This document shows positions 25,291 to 38,275 of a stretch of DNA of 64,000 bases, piece after piece (within the stretch, counting starts at the first letter, position 1; every line of letters starts with the position of its first letter). The DNA is taken from the NCBI GenBank assembly GCA_950295325.1, contig OX485804.1, positions 68,734,033 to 68,798,032 on the forward strand, written 5' to 3'. A model generated the notes under the pieces. That model saw only the letters and a program-made list of their open reading frames with translations, had not been told where the DNA came from and made no database searches. The position numbers and the translations under genes were made by a program. The stretch comes from Polytrichum commune (taxonomy: Eukaryota; Streptophyta; Polytrichopsida; Polytrichales; Polytrichaceae).

Positions 25291-25760
25291 CATGCTACTT
25301 TCTCCTCCTTAACAAATTATCCTATCTACTTCTCATATCCACAATAAGAATTCCCAAACTCATGCTTTCACTAAATTAACATTATTCTTAGCCATCAACT
25401 ATTGGAGTCTATGAAAGATATCTAGCAAGGGTAGACCTTGGACTTGGATTATGGGTGCCATGGATGTTAGACTATGGCCTATCAAAGGTAGATTATAATA
25501 TGTAGGTCAAAAAGAACCAAACTACAATTGCAACGTTCTTATGATAGGAGGCTATCGTCTTTTTTTTTGGATTTTTTTGCTCCAATGAGGAAAAAAAGTG
25601 AAAAAATATTAAAAAACCTATAAATTTAATTAACATGTGCTAAAATTCAAGCCATATCATAGGAGATAAAGAAAGGAAGATTTTGGAGATTCTAATATGA
25701 TAAAAAAAGGTTGTAGCCCTAAGAAACATACAAATGAGATAAAAGAAAAAGAGTAGGTGT

Positions 25761-25796
<36 letters not shown>

Positions 25797-27528
25797 TTGT
25801 TAAGGGAGATCCAAAGACAATATTCTTTTAACTTTGGCCAAGAGCGCAATTATCTTATAATGTATAAAGGATCAGGGATTGATACTTGTATATATCAATT
25901 TACCTTAGCTGAGAGGACTAGTGGTTATGTGTTATGTAATATTGATTGTTTCTTTAGGCTATCGTCTACTAAAGAACTTTTTATCACTAGTCCTCTAGCT
26001 AGCAAATTGATTTGTGAAATGAAAGTGATCATGTAATCTAAGAGAACCCTTCGAGGACAGTAACGAGTTACGGAGAATAACTCGAAACTAATTGTTTGAG
26101 AGAAATATAGAGAATTGATTACTAGATGTAAGATTGCCTCATGTATCTAAATTTGAATGATCTCACAAGATCATTTAAATGACAAGATTAATCCAAGTCC
26201 CACATTAATGTCCTAAAAGAGAAAGCATTCGATGCTTAGGGATAAGAACTTGAGAAAGACAATTGTCTTAGTGTGTTGATACATTCTCAAGAGAACTAAT
26301 TTCCATTATGTGCCATTGTAGTATAATTGCATATTATAAGTGTTTGTCGCAAATGAAACCTCTTGAAGATAATAATGAAAGGTCAATAGTCTTTGGAAGG
26401 CCAAGAGGTTCCTAGGAGAGACTATGGACTATAAAAGCTTACTGGGAAGTCCAAGAGGCGGAGCAGACTGTACCAAAGTAAGTCATAAAATTGACTAAGT
26501 GATTTTGATTTGTAGTTGCAAGGTTAGTTTAATTCATTAGGCCATAGTCTAGAGATTTGATTCATGAGAGGATATCATAAATGAATAACAACTCATGACC
26601 TTTGTTTGACATTATAATTAAATTAAAAAAACTAATCAAAGAAGACTGAGAAGCATGTAAGGATGATTGCATCGCCATTTCAAGTTACACTAAAAGGACT
26701 TAATTAACACGAGACTATCGACTACACCGAAGTGCCCTTGGCTTTGGTAAAGAGATTCAAATGAGAGATTTTATGTAGGATTATTGTCGATGGTTGTGCC
26801 TATTCTTGAGCACCGCACTTGGTCTACTTAAATTGAACTTAGTGCCAAACTATTGTCTGGGAAAATAGTGCGAGGTCAAGTGATTGTCACAAAATGCATG
26901 TACTATGATTGAGCAATTTTAAAATCCGTTTGTTAAATTGAATGAATTGCAACTCTAACACCCAAAACAACATGACATAATCTTATGCTTGCCCTAATAA
27001 AACTAGATGACACAAGGATCACCTTTTCAATATTCCCTGAGTGTTTCTCTAGTTTCATCTTATCCAAATTCCTAACTACACTTCTACAAGGGTCTAAGAG
27101 CATGGTATGTAACTAAGTTTGGCTTATCACTGCAACCAAATACAATGGGATAATGGTTAGTGACAAAACTCAATACGATGGTCCAAAATAATTATCTCCC
27201 AAAAGTATCAATTTATTTCATGCTTTCTTCCACAAGGTTTCTTTTGTTTTGTTTTCAATTCGTGTTGGTCCCTTAATTGTTTCTTTGGTCTTCTAAAATA
27301 TTCCTTTTCACTCCTCATGGATTGATTCTACCTCTATAATTTTTCCATTGCAGTGGAATCTACTTCAAAGCTACAAATTATGCCTTCGGGAATAAACTAA
27401 TATGCTACAAACTTTCTGAGACCATTGTGGGGAAGTCCAGCTGCCATAGTCTTCTGTGTCCGGTCTCAACATTCATCCACTTTATCTGGCTATATAAAAC
27501 ACTTGAGAGGGACTATCACAGCATTTAG
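25291..27528. other. no gene recognised
   Basis: AT-rich. It contains the (TG)n microsatellite below. No coding or RNA signature seen. Confidence 0.5.
25763..25792 (+). repeat. (TG)15 microsatellite
   Basis: Uninterrupted TG dinucleotide run followed by a T tract. Confidence 0.95.
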
Positions 27529-27531
27529 TAA

Positions 27532-28026
27532 GGGCCACTTCACACACGAGACTGAGAGCCCGTGACCTTCATACTTCAAGCACTCTCATTGGTGGAAAAG
27601 GAGGAGCTGGTCCAAGTTCGCTTCACACTACGCTTGAGGGACCAATGGAGTATGTGAATGCAAGATGGATGTAAAGTCTACATGGATTCCTACACGGCAT
27701 TGAATGGATCATGTTTCATGGTCACTTGGGCTATTTTCAAAAACCGCTTCTTGGTAGGCTTAACACAAAATCGGGAGACCTGGCACTCCGAAAACTCACA
27801 ATCATTGATTTATTCTATTTTATCATGTGTGAGGACCCACATGAATATAAATTCATTGAAATAGCATTCGGGTGAGGGCCCGGTCACATATGACTTCACA
27901 GTACACTTGAGAATTTGTGACCACACTACATGATTTTGGAAGTATCTTGGGAGGGTCTTTGGACACTTTCTTTTGGGCTCTCTTAGTTTCATGGTCACGG
28001 TTCTTAACTTGTGTGTGAATTGGCCC
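27532..28026. mobile_element. PIF/Harbinger-like MITE, 495 bp
   Basis: The left end GGGCCACTTCACACACGAG and the inverted right end GGGCCAATTCACACACAAG share most positions, and both are followed inward by CCGTGACC. The flanks are TAA at 27529-27531 and TAA at 28027-28029. Related decayed sequence lies at 55795-55975. Confidence 0.78.
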
Positions 28027-28955
28027 TAAGCTCATAATCGTTTCCACTCTCCTTCAGATTTATGGCCTACTCACTTGTAGACATTTCCTTTCTTTTTCTT
28101 CATGTTGCTGGACAATTTTCTCTCAGCTTGACCATAAGTTTTCATGGGTTGTCCCTTGGGGCCCACATACATTCGCCCACCCTACCTTTAAGAGCCGTCC
28201 CAAAAATTCCCTATAATCATGGCCAACATTATTAATACTTACCATGTAAGATTTTCTTGCACTAATAATGTTATGGGTTATAGTCCAAAATTGCCCTCGT
28301 GTAAACCTAACATGGGGGGTTGTGACACTCTTAACCAATGAGAATTCAAGGATTCTCAAGAGCCATGGCCTAATGGTTTTCATGTAAATATGCCCTAAGT
28401 TTGGTTACAAATGTTTCAATGAGTTATATTCAGAAATGTTGATATATCTCCACTTTAGAAGTAGATGTAAACACATTTATTATATTACCTAAAATATCGT
28501 TAAAGTGGAGAACATGGAAATTACAAACGTAACAACTCCATATTTGGTTCCAAAGTTGAAAGCCATTATGGCCAATGGAACATTATGTCATGTGAGTTCT
28601 TGTTTTATTTGTTCCAAAGCCAAATCAACCTTATGTTTCAATTGAGTGTGTTCATAAAATGTTCAGTTTTAGAAAGGGAGATGTTTTGCCAACAACTAGG
28701 AATTGCTTCAAAATGGTTGTCATTAAGTTGGTTAAAACTCTATCACAATGTTTCCTCCAATGCATAATCACAATATTGAATATTATTTGTCTCCTCCACA
28801 TTTGATGATTATGGGTCATTTGAACTGGTTTTGAGCCTAGCATCGTTTCTCTTGGTTTGAAGAAAGGATATCAATCTTTACTTGTACACAATTTGAAGTT
28901 TCAATTTCATTGTGTAGAACAAAATCCTATGTCAATTGGTTAGGTGTGAAACATG
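28027..28955. other. no gene recognised
   Basis: AT-rich, non-coding. Confidence 0.45.
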
Positions 28956-29160
28956 TCGGGATGCAAATGGTTTTCGATATGATCTTTGTGATCTTGCCCA
29001 AATCAATATAGCCTAAATTTATCGAGAAGCAAATGGTTTTCCAATATGATCTTTGTGATCTTGCCCACGTCAATATTAGCCTAAATCATGTTGAGATGCA
29101 AATGGTTTTCCAATGTGATCTTTGTAATCTTGCCCAAGTCAATATTAGCCTAAATCTTTA
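28956..29160 (+). repeat. three tandem ~67-bp repeats
   Basis: Three units share GCAAATGGTTTTC, TATGATCTTTGTGATCTTGCCC (with substitutions) and AATATTAGCCTAAAT. Non-coding minisatellite-like. Confidence 0.75.
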
Positions 29161-32100
29161 GAGAAATCTCGAAATAGATGGAGCCTAGCAAACTATCATA
29201 CCATGGCCCGAAAGTTGGACCAATAAATAGGTTTAACCAAGATACATTATAAAGGAGACTTCCATTGGCTTCTTGATCAAAAATATCCTTGGGTGGCCAA
29301 AGCAAAATAAAGATGTGGATTAATAACATTGAAATCCAAGTGACATAGCATGAGCATATGATGTTGTTGCCATTCAACATGGAAAGCAAACAACTCTTGG
29401 ATTTGAGGAATTTTGAAAGTGTTTACAAGATCAAACACCACTTTCAAGTATGTGTTATAAACCACACAAAACCAACATGTCTAATGTTATTTTGACAAGT
29501 ATCCATTATGAGCGCTAGACAAGCATGATTGTGTTGAGGAACATGCCTTTCAACCAAAGGTCATGTTGATGTATCCTCCATCATATGAAGATCAATGCAC
29601 AAATCAAGTGATGGATACCAATGGTTTGATTGAACAAGTATCAAATCCATTTTATTCAATAGCTTTTCAATATTTGACTTAGAGAAAATCCCCGAAGAAT
29701 TTAGTGCTTACTATTATTGCAAACAAAAGTTTGGGAAGTTAGATGCCATGTCAAAATCACATTGATGTTTGCAAGCAAGTTACTAAACATGTTGGATAAA
29801 TATATATAGATATATAAGTATTTATTCAATATGTACAAGACAAGCACATGCAACCTTTAAAGCACGGAAAAAATCATGCATATATTTTATGCAACCAAGT
29901 TTTGTATGAGCATAAAACCCTTGTTGTTATAAAGTTTGTGCATAGGCAATGTAGCCATGTAGAGTAGTCCTTAATCCCATTGATAAACATGGATTTAGTA
30001 AATTGGCTCTCAGTGGCAAAACAAACAACCCTAGTGCTACACACTAGGAATCCCAATACCTCACATTAAGAGATCCATTTCAAAGTTTGACATTAACTTC
30101 AGTCCTTAAAGGTTGACAATTCTATGTCAGGGCTTCCGATGGTCACTTTGGTCATTATGGTTATTGCAGTGCTCATCTTGAGAGGGGTTAGTAGTCCCGC
30201 ATCACTGATATTATGTCTAATGAACATAATACCAAGGGTGGGTCGAACATGCATTTCAATCATGTTGATCCTACTAAGGTCAACGTGTCTTCTCTCTCTC
30301 TTCTCAAGGCTTCTCAAATATTTTTTTTTGTATTTTAAACCTAAATATGCATATACTCTAGGTTTGTCTCCCCGTTAAAGAGACCTATCTAGATTAACTA
30401 CCTAAAGTGGTAAACAACTATGAAATCAAATGCATATGTTAGTATGAACTTTCTTTCTAGTATTTGTAATATGCATTGCCTTCATTGTGGCATACTGTAG
30501 AGGGTGCTTTATTTCAGGTTAGTATTACTTGGCTTCTAGGTTTTTAGTAGTTACATACTAGAGGCTTTTGGAGTGCTCATGGGGTTCCTTGAGTTTTTCT
30601 CTCCGGATTGTGGCTAACTTATTATGCTCTAGTTTTTCTTTGTTGATACAAGCATTGAGTTACATGCTATGGATGAAAAAAGGTCCCATGACTTTCTCAT
30701 TGGAAAGTGAAAGTGAATTTGACATGTGTTAGATGCGTGTTTAATTCATGATTTATAGTTGTAAATGTAGTGGAGGCATTTATCACATCAAATTGAAAAT
30801 CTTAGAATAACTGCATGAGTGCATTTTCTAGCATGCCATTAGTTTCTCTATAAACTTCTCGAGAATGGGGAGTTTAATTTCATAGTAACCTGTGTATGTC
30901 ATTAGGTTTCCAATGATGAGTCCACTGCTTGGGTTGAAGCCCCATGCTAGTGTGTTCACAAGACATTTGAAAATTGGAATAGTGAGAGCCAAAATGTTTT
31001 TGGCACCATAAAGAAATATTGTACCCCCCTTTAAGAGCCCAAACTTGAAAAGAAAAAGGCAAAATAGCTAGTGCCACCCAAAGTTCCTCACCCTTGATTT
31101 CGTCATAGTCCGAGTGCGGAATTTTGGACTAACACGTAATTACCCCCTTGCACCCGTTGTCCTAGCCTCCTTTGTCTCGCCATCTTTCATTAGAGGGTCC
31201 TCCACCCTCTCCATTAATTGTACACTTGATTTATTTCAACCAAAAGAGTGCGAGTGTTTAAAAACACTTACCTCAATGGTCAATCACCAATACATTCAAA
31301 AGTTACACACACCCCTTCCTACCTAATGAATCCAACACTTTAAGCCTAAACATCATAAGTCTAAAAACTATAAGAGTGAATACTATAAATCCAAATACTA
31401 TAATTCCAATACTAAAAATCTAGATGCTAGAGCTAGACACTTGTTCATGAATGCCTTGAGTCTAAACCACATCTAATAATGTAAGGCTAATCTTCAAGAC
31501 TAATTGATCTTGACTCTTCACCTTATAACCTCGCATACCTACGTGCCTCTCTCTTACTCCACATACACACAACCTCACCTACTTCGATAATGTAACTTTG
31601 TAAGTCCAACAAAACTAAATGCTCCAATGTTTCACAAACATAACTTTGCAAGTCTAAATAATTATAGGTGTGGATAATATAAATCCTAGCACTACAATTT
31701 GAAGACTATAAATTAAACTCTAAATTCTTCCAAATTATACTACTCCTAACAAGAGGTCAAACCTACTTAAAGGCCAACTAGTCTTGGCTTTTCACCTTAA
31801 AATCATGCACACACACGTGCTCCTATATTGCTTCCCACACACCCACACTTATAACACGTGGGGTGCCAAGAAATACGAACGAAAGAGGAAGAGAGATGGA
31901 AGAATGAGGGCTTATATAGTGAGTTGAGAGGGAGTAGGTGAGCACCCTCAAGATAAGCCTTCGTAATCCTTCCTTACTTTGTAGGCTCTCATCTTATCTT
32001 CTAAGCCTTTGTCCTTCAAACGAACAACCTAGATCCTAATTCAAATTTTTAACTCAAGGAACTACCTTTTGTTCTCCACCTATTACGCTCTCCAACTAAG

Positions 32101-32789
32101 GAGCTTCCTCACACTACTAATCTTCTAATCAATCCACTCTACACAAGCCTAATGCTTAAACATAACTTCCTTCAAGCTTCATTTTTTTTATATTTTTGTG
32201 AATAATTATAAAACATGAAAACATAACTTCTAATGATTTCGAAGAGTTAAGAACACATGTGAGCACCATTTTGGGCTCATAGCTAGCATGACAATATGGC
32301 TTGGCAAGTCACTGGTAATTCCACATCAAATGCCACGTACATGTCCTATGCCCTTACCAACTACTAGCTATGATAGTGCCCCCTTGTGACCTAAATCCAT
32401 CTATCAAGAAAAAATTTGTAGCCTATCACCAACTTCAAATTTGGATAAAATAATCAAAAGCCATATGACATTCTTTTATTGTGCAACCCATGCAAACTTA
32501 GGGCAACTTCATCATATACAATTTCAGTTGGTTTATTGTGTTTGATTTAGAGAGGAAGGTCCATCACACAAAGTAAACATCGAACAAAGGTTTTTTTTTG
32601 TTTTTGTTTTTTGTTTTTTGTTGCTATGTTGCTTGGACATACTTTGCAACAAAAAATTATGACTATATGCAAAAATGAAACAAACAATCAACAATAAGAA
32701 CCCAACAATGGTCTAACATCATAAGGCATCTCATACCATGTTTCGGGTATGCATCTTGTATTCATAGAGGATGTTGCGGGGTCGGTGTG
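29161..32789. other. no gene recognised
   Basis: Long AT-rich, stop-dense segment. A minus-strand open stretch at 30,099-30,317 (72 codons) has no recognisable domain. Poly-T and GT-rich tracts near 32,590. Nothing else supported. Confidence 0.45.
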
Positions 32790-33300
32790 GTAGGCAATAT
32801 ATTGACCCACGCACCAATATCACAAAACTTGGTGCTACGAGTGGATCTCTTGCCCTCAACACTATGTTGCGCTTGGCTTGAGGCTTACGCTTCATCATGC
32901 ATGGTTGCATGTCTTGCCCACCCAACAATATTTTAAGGGTTGCTCAAGCAACTTTGGCACTAAGACAACAAACATGCCATTAGACATTGCAAGGATTTCC
33001 ATGTGGCCATCCACTATTTTGCACACATGATTCACAATCAACCATTTGGCTGCATATTTATAAATCCATACACAATTTTATAAATCATATGGATCAAGTG
33101 GAAATCTACATTCTAAAAGGTTCAAGATTTAAGGCTCAAAGAAATAGTTCATTCTCTTTCATTTCTCTTCTCTTCTTTTCTCTTTTCAACCTCATTCATC
33201 ATGAGGGCTTAGAAATTTTCTTTGGGTAGTGAATCATCAATTCTGTATGGATAAATATATTGCGGATAGCATTTCAAGAGGACGCCAATTTACACTCTCA
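32790..33300 (-). repeat. inverted duplication, left arm
   Basis: Its reverse complement matches 35,750-36,250 over about 500 bp with many substitutions and indels (shared strings include GAATGTAGATTTCC, ATCCATATGATTTATAA and CAACATAGTGTTGAGGG). It is an unclassified element present twice in opposite orientation. Confidence 0.65.
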
Positions 33301-33471
33301 TTATGCATGCAAGTTTGGAGCTTTTATTTTGTGTTGTGCTTTGTCTATAATTAATATTATGCAAAGGTGTAATAATTTAGGGTTTCTTCAAACTACTTCC
33401 ATTGTCTTCTTCTTCATGAGGGGTTCAAGGGTATGTTCTTTTAAATAATTCAAAAAAATAATGGTTGTTGT

Positions 33472-33620
33472 TATAACATTACTCGACAATGTGGCCCCTC
33501 AGAATATAACAATATGCTAGGAGTTCAACTTACATTTGAGTCACCCTGTGCAAATTTTTGAGCATCTCATTTACATTCGAGGGCCCACGGAACGAGAATT
33601 GTACGGTTGAGTAATGTTAT
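33472..33620. repeat. small MITE, ATAACATTACTC ends, copy 1
   Basis: The ends ATAACATTACTC and GAGTAATGTTAT are perfect inverted copies. The interior has further pairing (GGCCCCTC, GAGGGCCC). The same ends occur at 46,431-46,583 and 55,323-55,405. Target duplication not clear. Confidence 0.55.
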
Positions 33621-34341
33621 GGTGGTTGTTGTAGTAATCTTACAAGGATGTGTAAGGGTGCGTTAGTTTTTTCGAAGTAGCATGCAAACTACTAATTTTG
33701 TATTGACATGTATCTGAAGTTGACACCCATGCAAACTTCAAGAAAGTATTTCACTAATAATTTGTGAATATTTCACTCCATATGTTGTGCTTAACACAAA
33801 GTCATTGAAATTTAGGTTTGGTATGTGAGATATATAATATTCTCAAAGGGTTCATAAATATGGAATCTTGTTATCATTGTTTTTGGGTTAGTTGTTTGTG
33901 ATTGAGGATGTAGTATATCTCCATCTTGATAATTGAAGTCGCAGATGTGGGACAAGGGTTCCAAGAGAGCAAGACAACCACCCACTCACAAGCTTCTCGA
34001 AAATTGTGCAAATGTCAAGTGCAAAGCTCAAGCCAACATATTGATGATCAAGTTCATAAGAAGTTGCAAGTGAAGAGAGAGGATTCAACTTTAATGATAA
34101 TTAATCATACTTTAATGGTTTCTTGAGGCTCAAAAGTTGGGACTTTGTCTTCATGTTGGGACTTACTAGCTTGAGTGGGACTTGGAACTTGGGACCCCAT
34201 GTGAACCAACACTAATTCAAGCTATGAAAGTGGTATTCCTTCAATTCTTGAACAAGTGGCAACTGAAAAACTACTTTATATTTGTGAATGCATTGACAAT
34301 ATATATATATATTTTTTTTATTCAGCCTCTTTATTAAGACA

Positions 34342-34800
34342 CATTTGGTCGCGTAAGAAAGTATCACTATATTCGGTAATTGGAGACTTTTTCACAATTT
34401 TGAGACTTTTTAAAGACGTGGTTTTCAAATAAAGAACAAGAAAAATAAAAATAAAAGTATTCAATGTGACTTAATAAAGTGATTTGCATGGGCGGCACTA
34501 ACCAACTTGGCACAAATACATGTCATCACAATAAGAAATTGAACTAGATATTAAACCATTTGCATTTATTTTTAGACTTTCCAAAGTCTCTAATTAACGA
34601 ATATAGTGATAGATGTCATATTATCTAAATGTCATGATTCTGTTCATATAACATTTTGACTTCAAATACTATCGAGTTTTTTCAAGAAATTGGGCCTATT
34701 TCAATGTAAAATGTCATTTGATATACATAATGAAGATACATAAGTATAAAAGAACATTTGTATTGAAGAATTATGCTCACAATGTTTCATAAGGTTCATG
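34342..34800 (+). repeat. dispersed repeat, copy 2 (interrupted)
   Basis: Matches 17,707-17,910. The match is interrupted exactly by the MITE at 34,364-34,609. Confidence 0.5.
34364..34609. mobile_element. TA-inserting MITE, 246 bp (TCACTATATTCG ends)
   Basis: The terminal repeats TCACTATATTCGGTAATT and, inverted, TCACTATATTCGTTAATT extend to GAGACTTT with few mismatches. TA lies on both sides. The related copy at 17,727 shows the uninterrupted site between GAAAG and TGTCATATT. A partial relative is at 58,770-58,805. Confidence 0.78.
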
Positions 34801-35744
34801 TGCATGTTCTAAAGTACAAATCACACATGAACCTTGAAATATATGTGGTTTCCACCACCTATGAACATCAAATACCTCAATTATATTACAAATCGGACCT
34901 ATGAAATGTCATATTACAAGTATCGTAGTTGTAGTATGGAGGCAAATCAACACTAGAAAGATAGATCGATGGGAAATGTGTCATATAATCAAGTGTCATA
35001 ATATGGAGCTTATACTGTATTTAACAATTACATTTCAATGTAAATTCGTGTGGATATGGAGGCATTTGAAATCTCTTGAGGCACAATGAACTCATGAAAT
35101 CATCTATAGGTAGTATATAATTTTTGAAATCTTTGTGCGCAATCCATTTGATAAGAATTTGACAATTGATACAAATCTTGGTCATCTTTCTTCTTTCCTT
35201 GAACAAAAGGGTATGTCGCATCATTTGTTATTTTTCATTGACAAACCACCACCTCATTCTCTATGACACCTATAACATGTAATAATCTTGCCTTGAGCGA
35301 TATATTCATTTTCACACAACAATTAAAAATGTACTTAATGCAAATGTGATCAAATGTTTGCTTAACACAATCAAGAGGCACATCACAAATTTCATTTCAA
35401 AATGGTTCTTTATTATTTTATATACAATACTCAACCTAAAATCTAATACTAGAGGGACAAGCACCTTCATAACGATCGTCCTCTCCTTTATGTTGATTGA
35501 GACCTTGCAAAATGTCTCCAACACCTTCCACGTATTGCAAATTCTCATTAAAGTCCCAAGGATGAAATAGATCACCATAATAACCATTTGTCTCTTCCAT
35601 CTCAAAATCTTATATTGTTTCATGATATCTATATTTACATAAAACCTGATGTTCTCAAATGCAAGATTATGTGTAAAAAATTTGTTTAAAAAAATGCATT
35701 ACATAAAACCTATCATTTGGCTCATTTATATTTTAAACCCCACC
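34801..35744. other. no gene recognised
   Basis: AT-rich, non-coding, both strands stop-dense apart from short chance ORFs. Confidence 0.4.
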
Positions 35745-36250
35745 TAATTTCGTCAATTCTCAAGCCCATATTTTCCTCTAAATCTTTCATGTCCACTTGA
35801 AATGCCAATCTTAAGATTAATCCATACAAAATTGATGAGGCAATACTCTAAGAAAAACTTTAAACCCTCATGAGGAATGAGGCTGAGAAGAGAAGAGAAG
35901 ATAAGAGCAACATGAGTTGAGTGAAAATTATGAGAATAGAAATGAGAGAAGAACATGAAGTTATCTCCGTGAGCCTCAAACCCTAAAATCTTCTGGAATG
36001 TAGATTTCCATCCGATCCATATGATTTATAATAATTACACATATGAATTTATAAGTGTGAGATCACTCAGTGGGATGCAAAATGTGTGTGCATAACAACA
36101 AGTCGCCACAAGGAAACCTTCACAGTGTATGATGGTATATTTTGTTATATTAGTGTCAAATATGCCTAGGCATCTTTAAATTCCGTTGGGTTGGCAACCG
36201 GGCAATGCAACACCAACGTCAAGCTAGGTACAACATAGTGTTGAGGGTCT
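35745..36250 (+). repeat. inverted duplication, right arm
   Basis: Inverted relative of 32,790-33,300. An ORF from ATG 36205 (113 codons) begins inside it and runs out to 36,546. It has no recognisable domain and its start resembles the decayed counterpart in the left arm. Confidence 0.6.
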
Positions 36251-37176
36251 CATGCCTGCCATACCATGCAACATACGACATACCTTACGGCACCCTCATC
36301 GGCATCATATATCGGTATAATAACCCATGGAGATGCCCCTTACTCCTAAAACCAAATAAACTCAAGTGGCTAGTTGCAAGAGTCTTCTACCTTAGTGTCA
36401 TCTTGCACAAAGTGGTCAATTTTGGGTGGCTATCCGACCAAGACCAAACTTTAGCTCATTTTAGAAACCGTTTCACATCAACAATCACTTGCAACTGGAC
36501 TCCACTCGAAGAGCAAGTTACCAACACCATATGTGGTTGGTTCTAGTTGGCTGCCAAATTTTGGCCCATCTAAAAGACCACCCCTAGATCTCTTCACACA
36601 AGGCAAAACCAATAAATAATCTTTGAAACCCACACTAAATAACAAGTGTTTTCTTTCCTATAGGTTATACGAATGTGCCTACATGCAACACTGTGACCCG
36701 GCCCTTAAGCCAGAAAGATTCCAGCAGATTAAGGGCCGGTTTACACTATGGACCAAGAAGTCGTTCCAGGGTGTTGTAAGAACGATGCTTGGTTGCTGAA
36801 CTCGTCCCCGGACCACTTTGGTTTACACCAAGAAAAAAATGGCAAAGTGACCATGGAGGTCAAGGTCCCCAAAAGACATATTTTAAGGCCTAATTAATAC
36901 AATGACATGGTCCAAACGGGTTTTGTGGTGAGAGAAACAAGAGAGGTGGTATGGTAGGAAAAGGCAAGGTCCCATAGTAGGGAAATGCCGTTATAATACT
37001 TTTTTAATGAAAGTTTTTTTTGGGGCTTTATATACTTCTCTTCCCAATAGGTAAGGCTCAAAAAACATGATATTCAATATTTTGAGAGAGTGGGATCCTC
37101 TCAAAATAATATTGGCCATTTGGACACCTAAAAGTCATGTTAGGTTGATAAATACTAGATTATACTTTAGACGTGT

Positions 37177-37370
37177 AGTTTCCATTAAAATGAGAGTATG
37201 TTAAGCTGGGAAATCGACTCATTTAGGTTGAGTCGACCTAAATGAGGACATTATGTTAGTTGATTTAAGTTGAGTCGACCTGAATGAGGACAATATGTTG
37301 TCAATTTAGGTTGAGTCGACCGAAATGAGTCGATTTCCCAGCTTAACATACTCTCATTTTAATGGAAACT
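37177..37370. repeat. perfect 48-bp inverted repeat enclosing GTCGAC repeats
   Basis: 37177-37224 and 37323-37370 are exact inverted copies over 48 bp. The 98-bp centre is made of three imperfect direct repeats, each with GAGTCGACC followed by RAATGAG. Perfect arms in otherwise diverged DNA imply a recent origin or repair by conversion. Its nature (foldback element or hairpin transcript source) is open. Confidence 0.9.
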
Positions 37371-37646
37371 ATGGCGGAATTTACGGCGGAAAATCAAATG
37401 TTATTTTTACTTGTACTCTACAACTTTCCAGTGGTTTTCGTTTCATTCTTGGATAATAGTTTGCTTTATGTACTCTCAATTCATTGGAAAACTCTCATTT
37501 TAATGAATATTGTGTTAAGAGGCACACCTTTCAACATTCATATGATGTAATGAATGTTGAGAAGCAAGTCTGCCCTCTATGAGCCTAAATCATAGCATAG
37601 CCCACGAGACACACTATTTCTTCCATGCCCTACCCCTTAAACTTGC

Positions 37647-37690
37647 TCCCACATTGTTTGATGAAGCATGTTTCATCAAACAATGTGGGA
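37647..37690. repeat. perfect 19-bp hairpin
   Basis: TCCCACATTGTTTGATGAA and its exact inverted copy are separated by the 6-base loop GCATGT. A stem this long could be a small-RNA hairpin or a cruciform. No other support. Confidence 0.85.
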
Positions 37691-37958
37691 CATCTAGAAC
37701 TCAAGAATTTGAGTGCACATTTGTTTTTGGTCTACCAACTGAAATGTTTGGAATTTGGGAGCTTTTAATATACCATTGGAAAGGTCTTGAAAATACTTCT
37801 TAACGGTATATTACATGCCTCAATTTAAAAAAAAAACTTAAATTTACAATAAAAATAAAAATAAAAATATGTAGTCATTTAGCAATTGTAGACTAGGGTG
37901 GTAAAATGAGCCACTATGGGAAAACGAATCCGGTTCTTTTTCGCATAGTTTTCTACTA

Positions 37959-38275
37959 CACTAAATAGGATATTTAGTGTTTGATACACTAAATACGAAC
38001 GCATCGATAAATAACAATAACCTTATGAAAGTAAGTAACATTGAATGTAAATTCAAACACTAAATATCAACTGTGATAATATGTGGAAGTTACATGTTTG
38101 AATTTAGTGTTAGTAAGGAATTGAAAAAAAATTAACAATTGATAAAAAGAGAATTCTAACATATCTTGTAGCAAATCTTCTAACACTAATTATTAAATAA
38201 TTGAAAATTAGTGTTGAGCAAGGTACGGTGGTAACAACATTAAATACAGTCAAACACTAAATATCCTATTTAGTG
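37959..38275. mobile_element. TA-inserting MITE, 317 bp (CACTAAATAGG ends)
   Basis: The perfect 26-bp terminal repeats begin CACTAAATAGGATATTTAGTG and are themselves near-palindromic. TA on both sides (37957-37958, 38276-38277). AT-rich interior, no ORF. A lone related end is at 58,719-58,745. Confidence 0.8.

Noticed and set aside
25764..26036. Plus-strand ORF beginning with Cys-Val repeats
   Set aside because: It is the (TG)15 microsatellite read in frame, followed by sequence without domain features.
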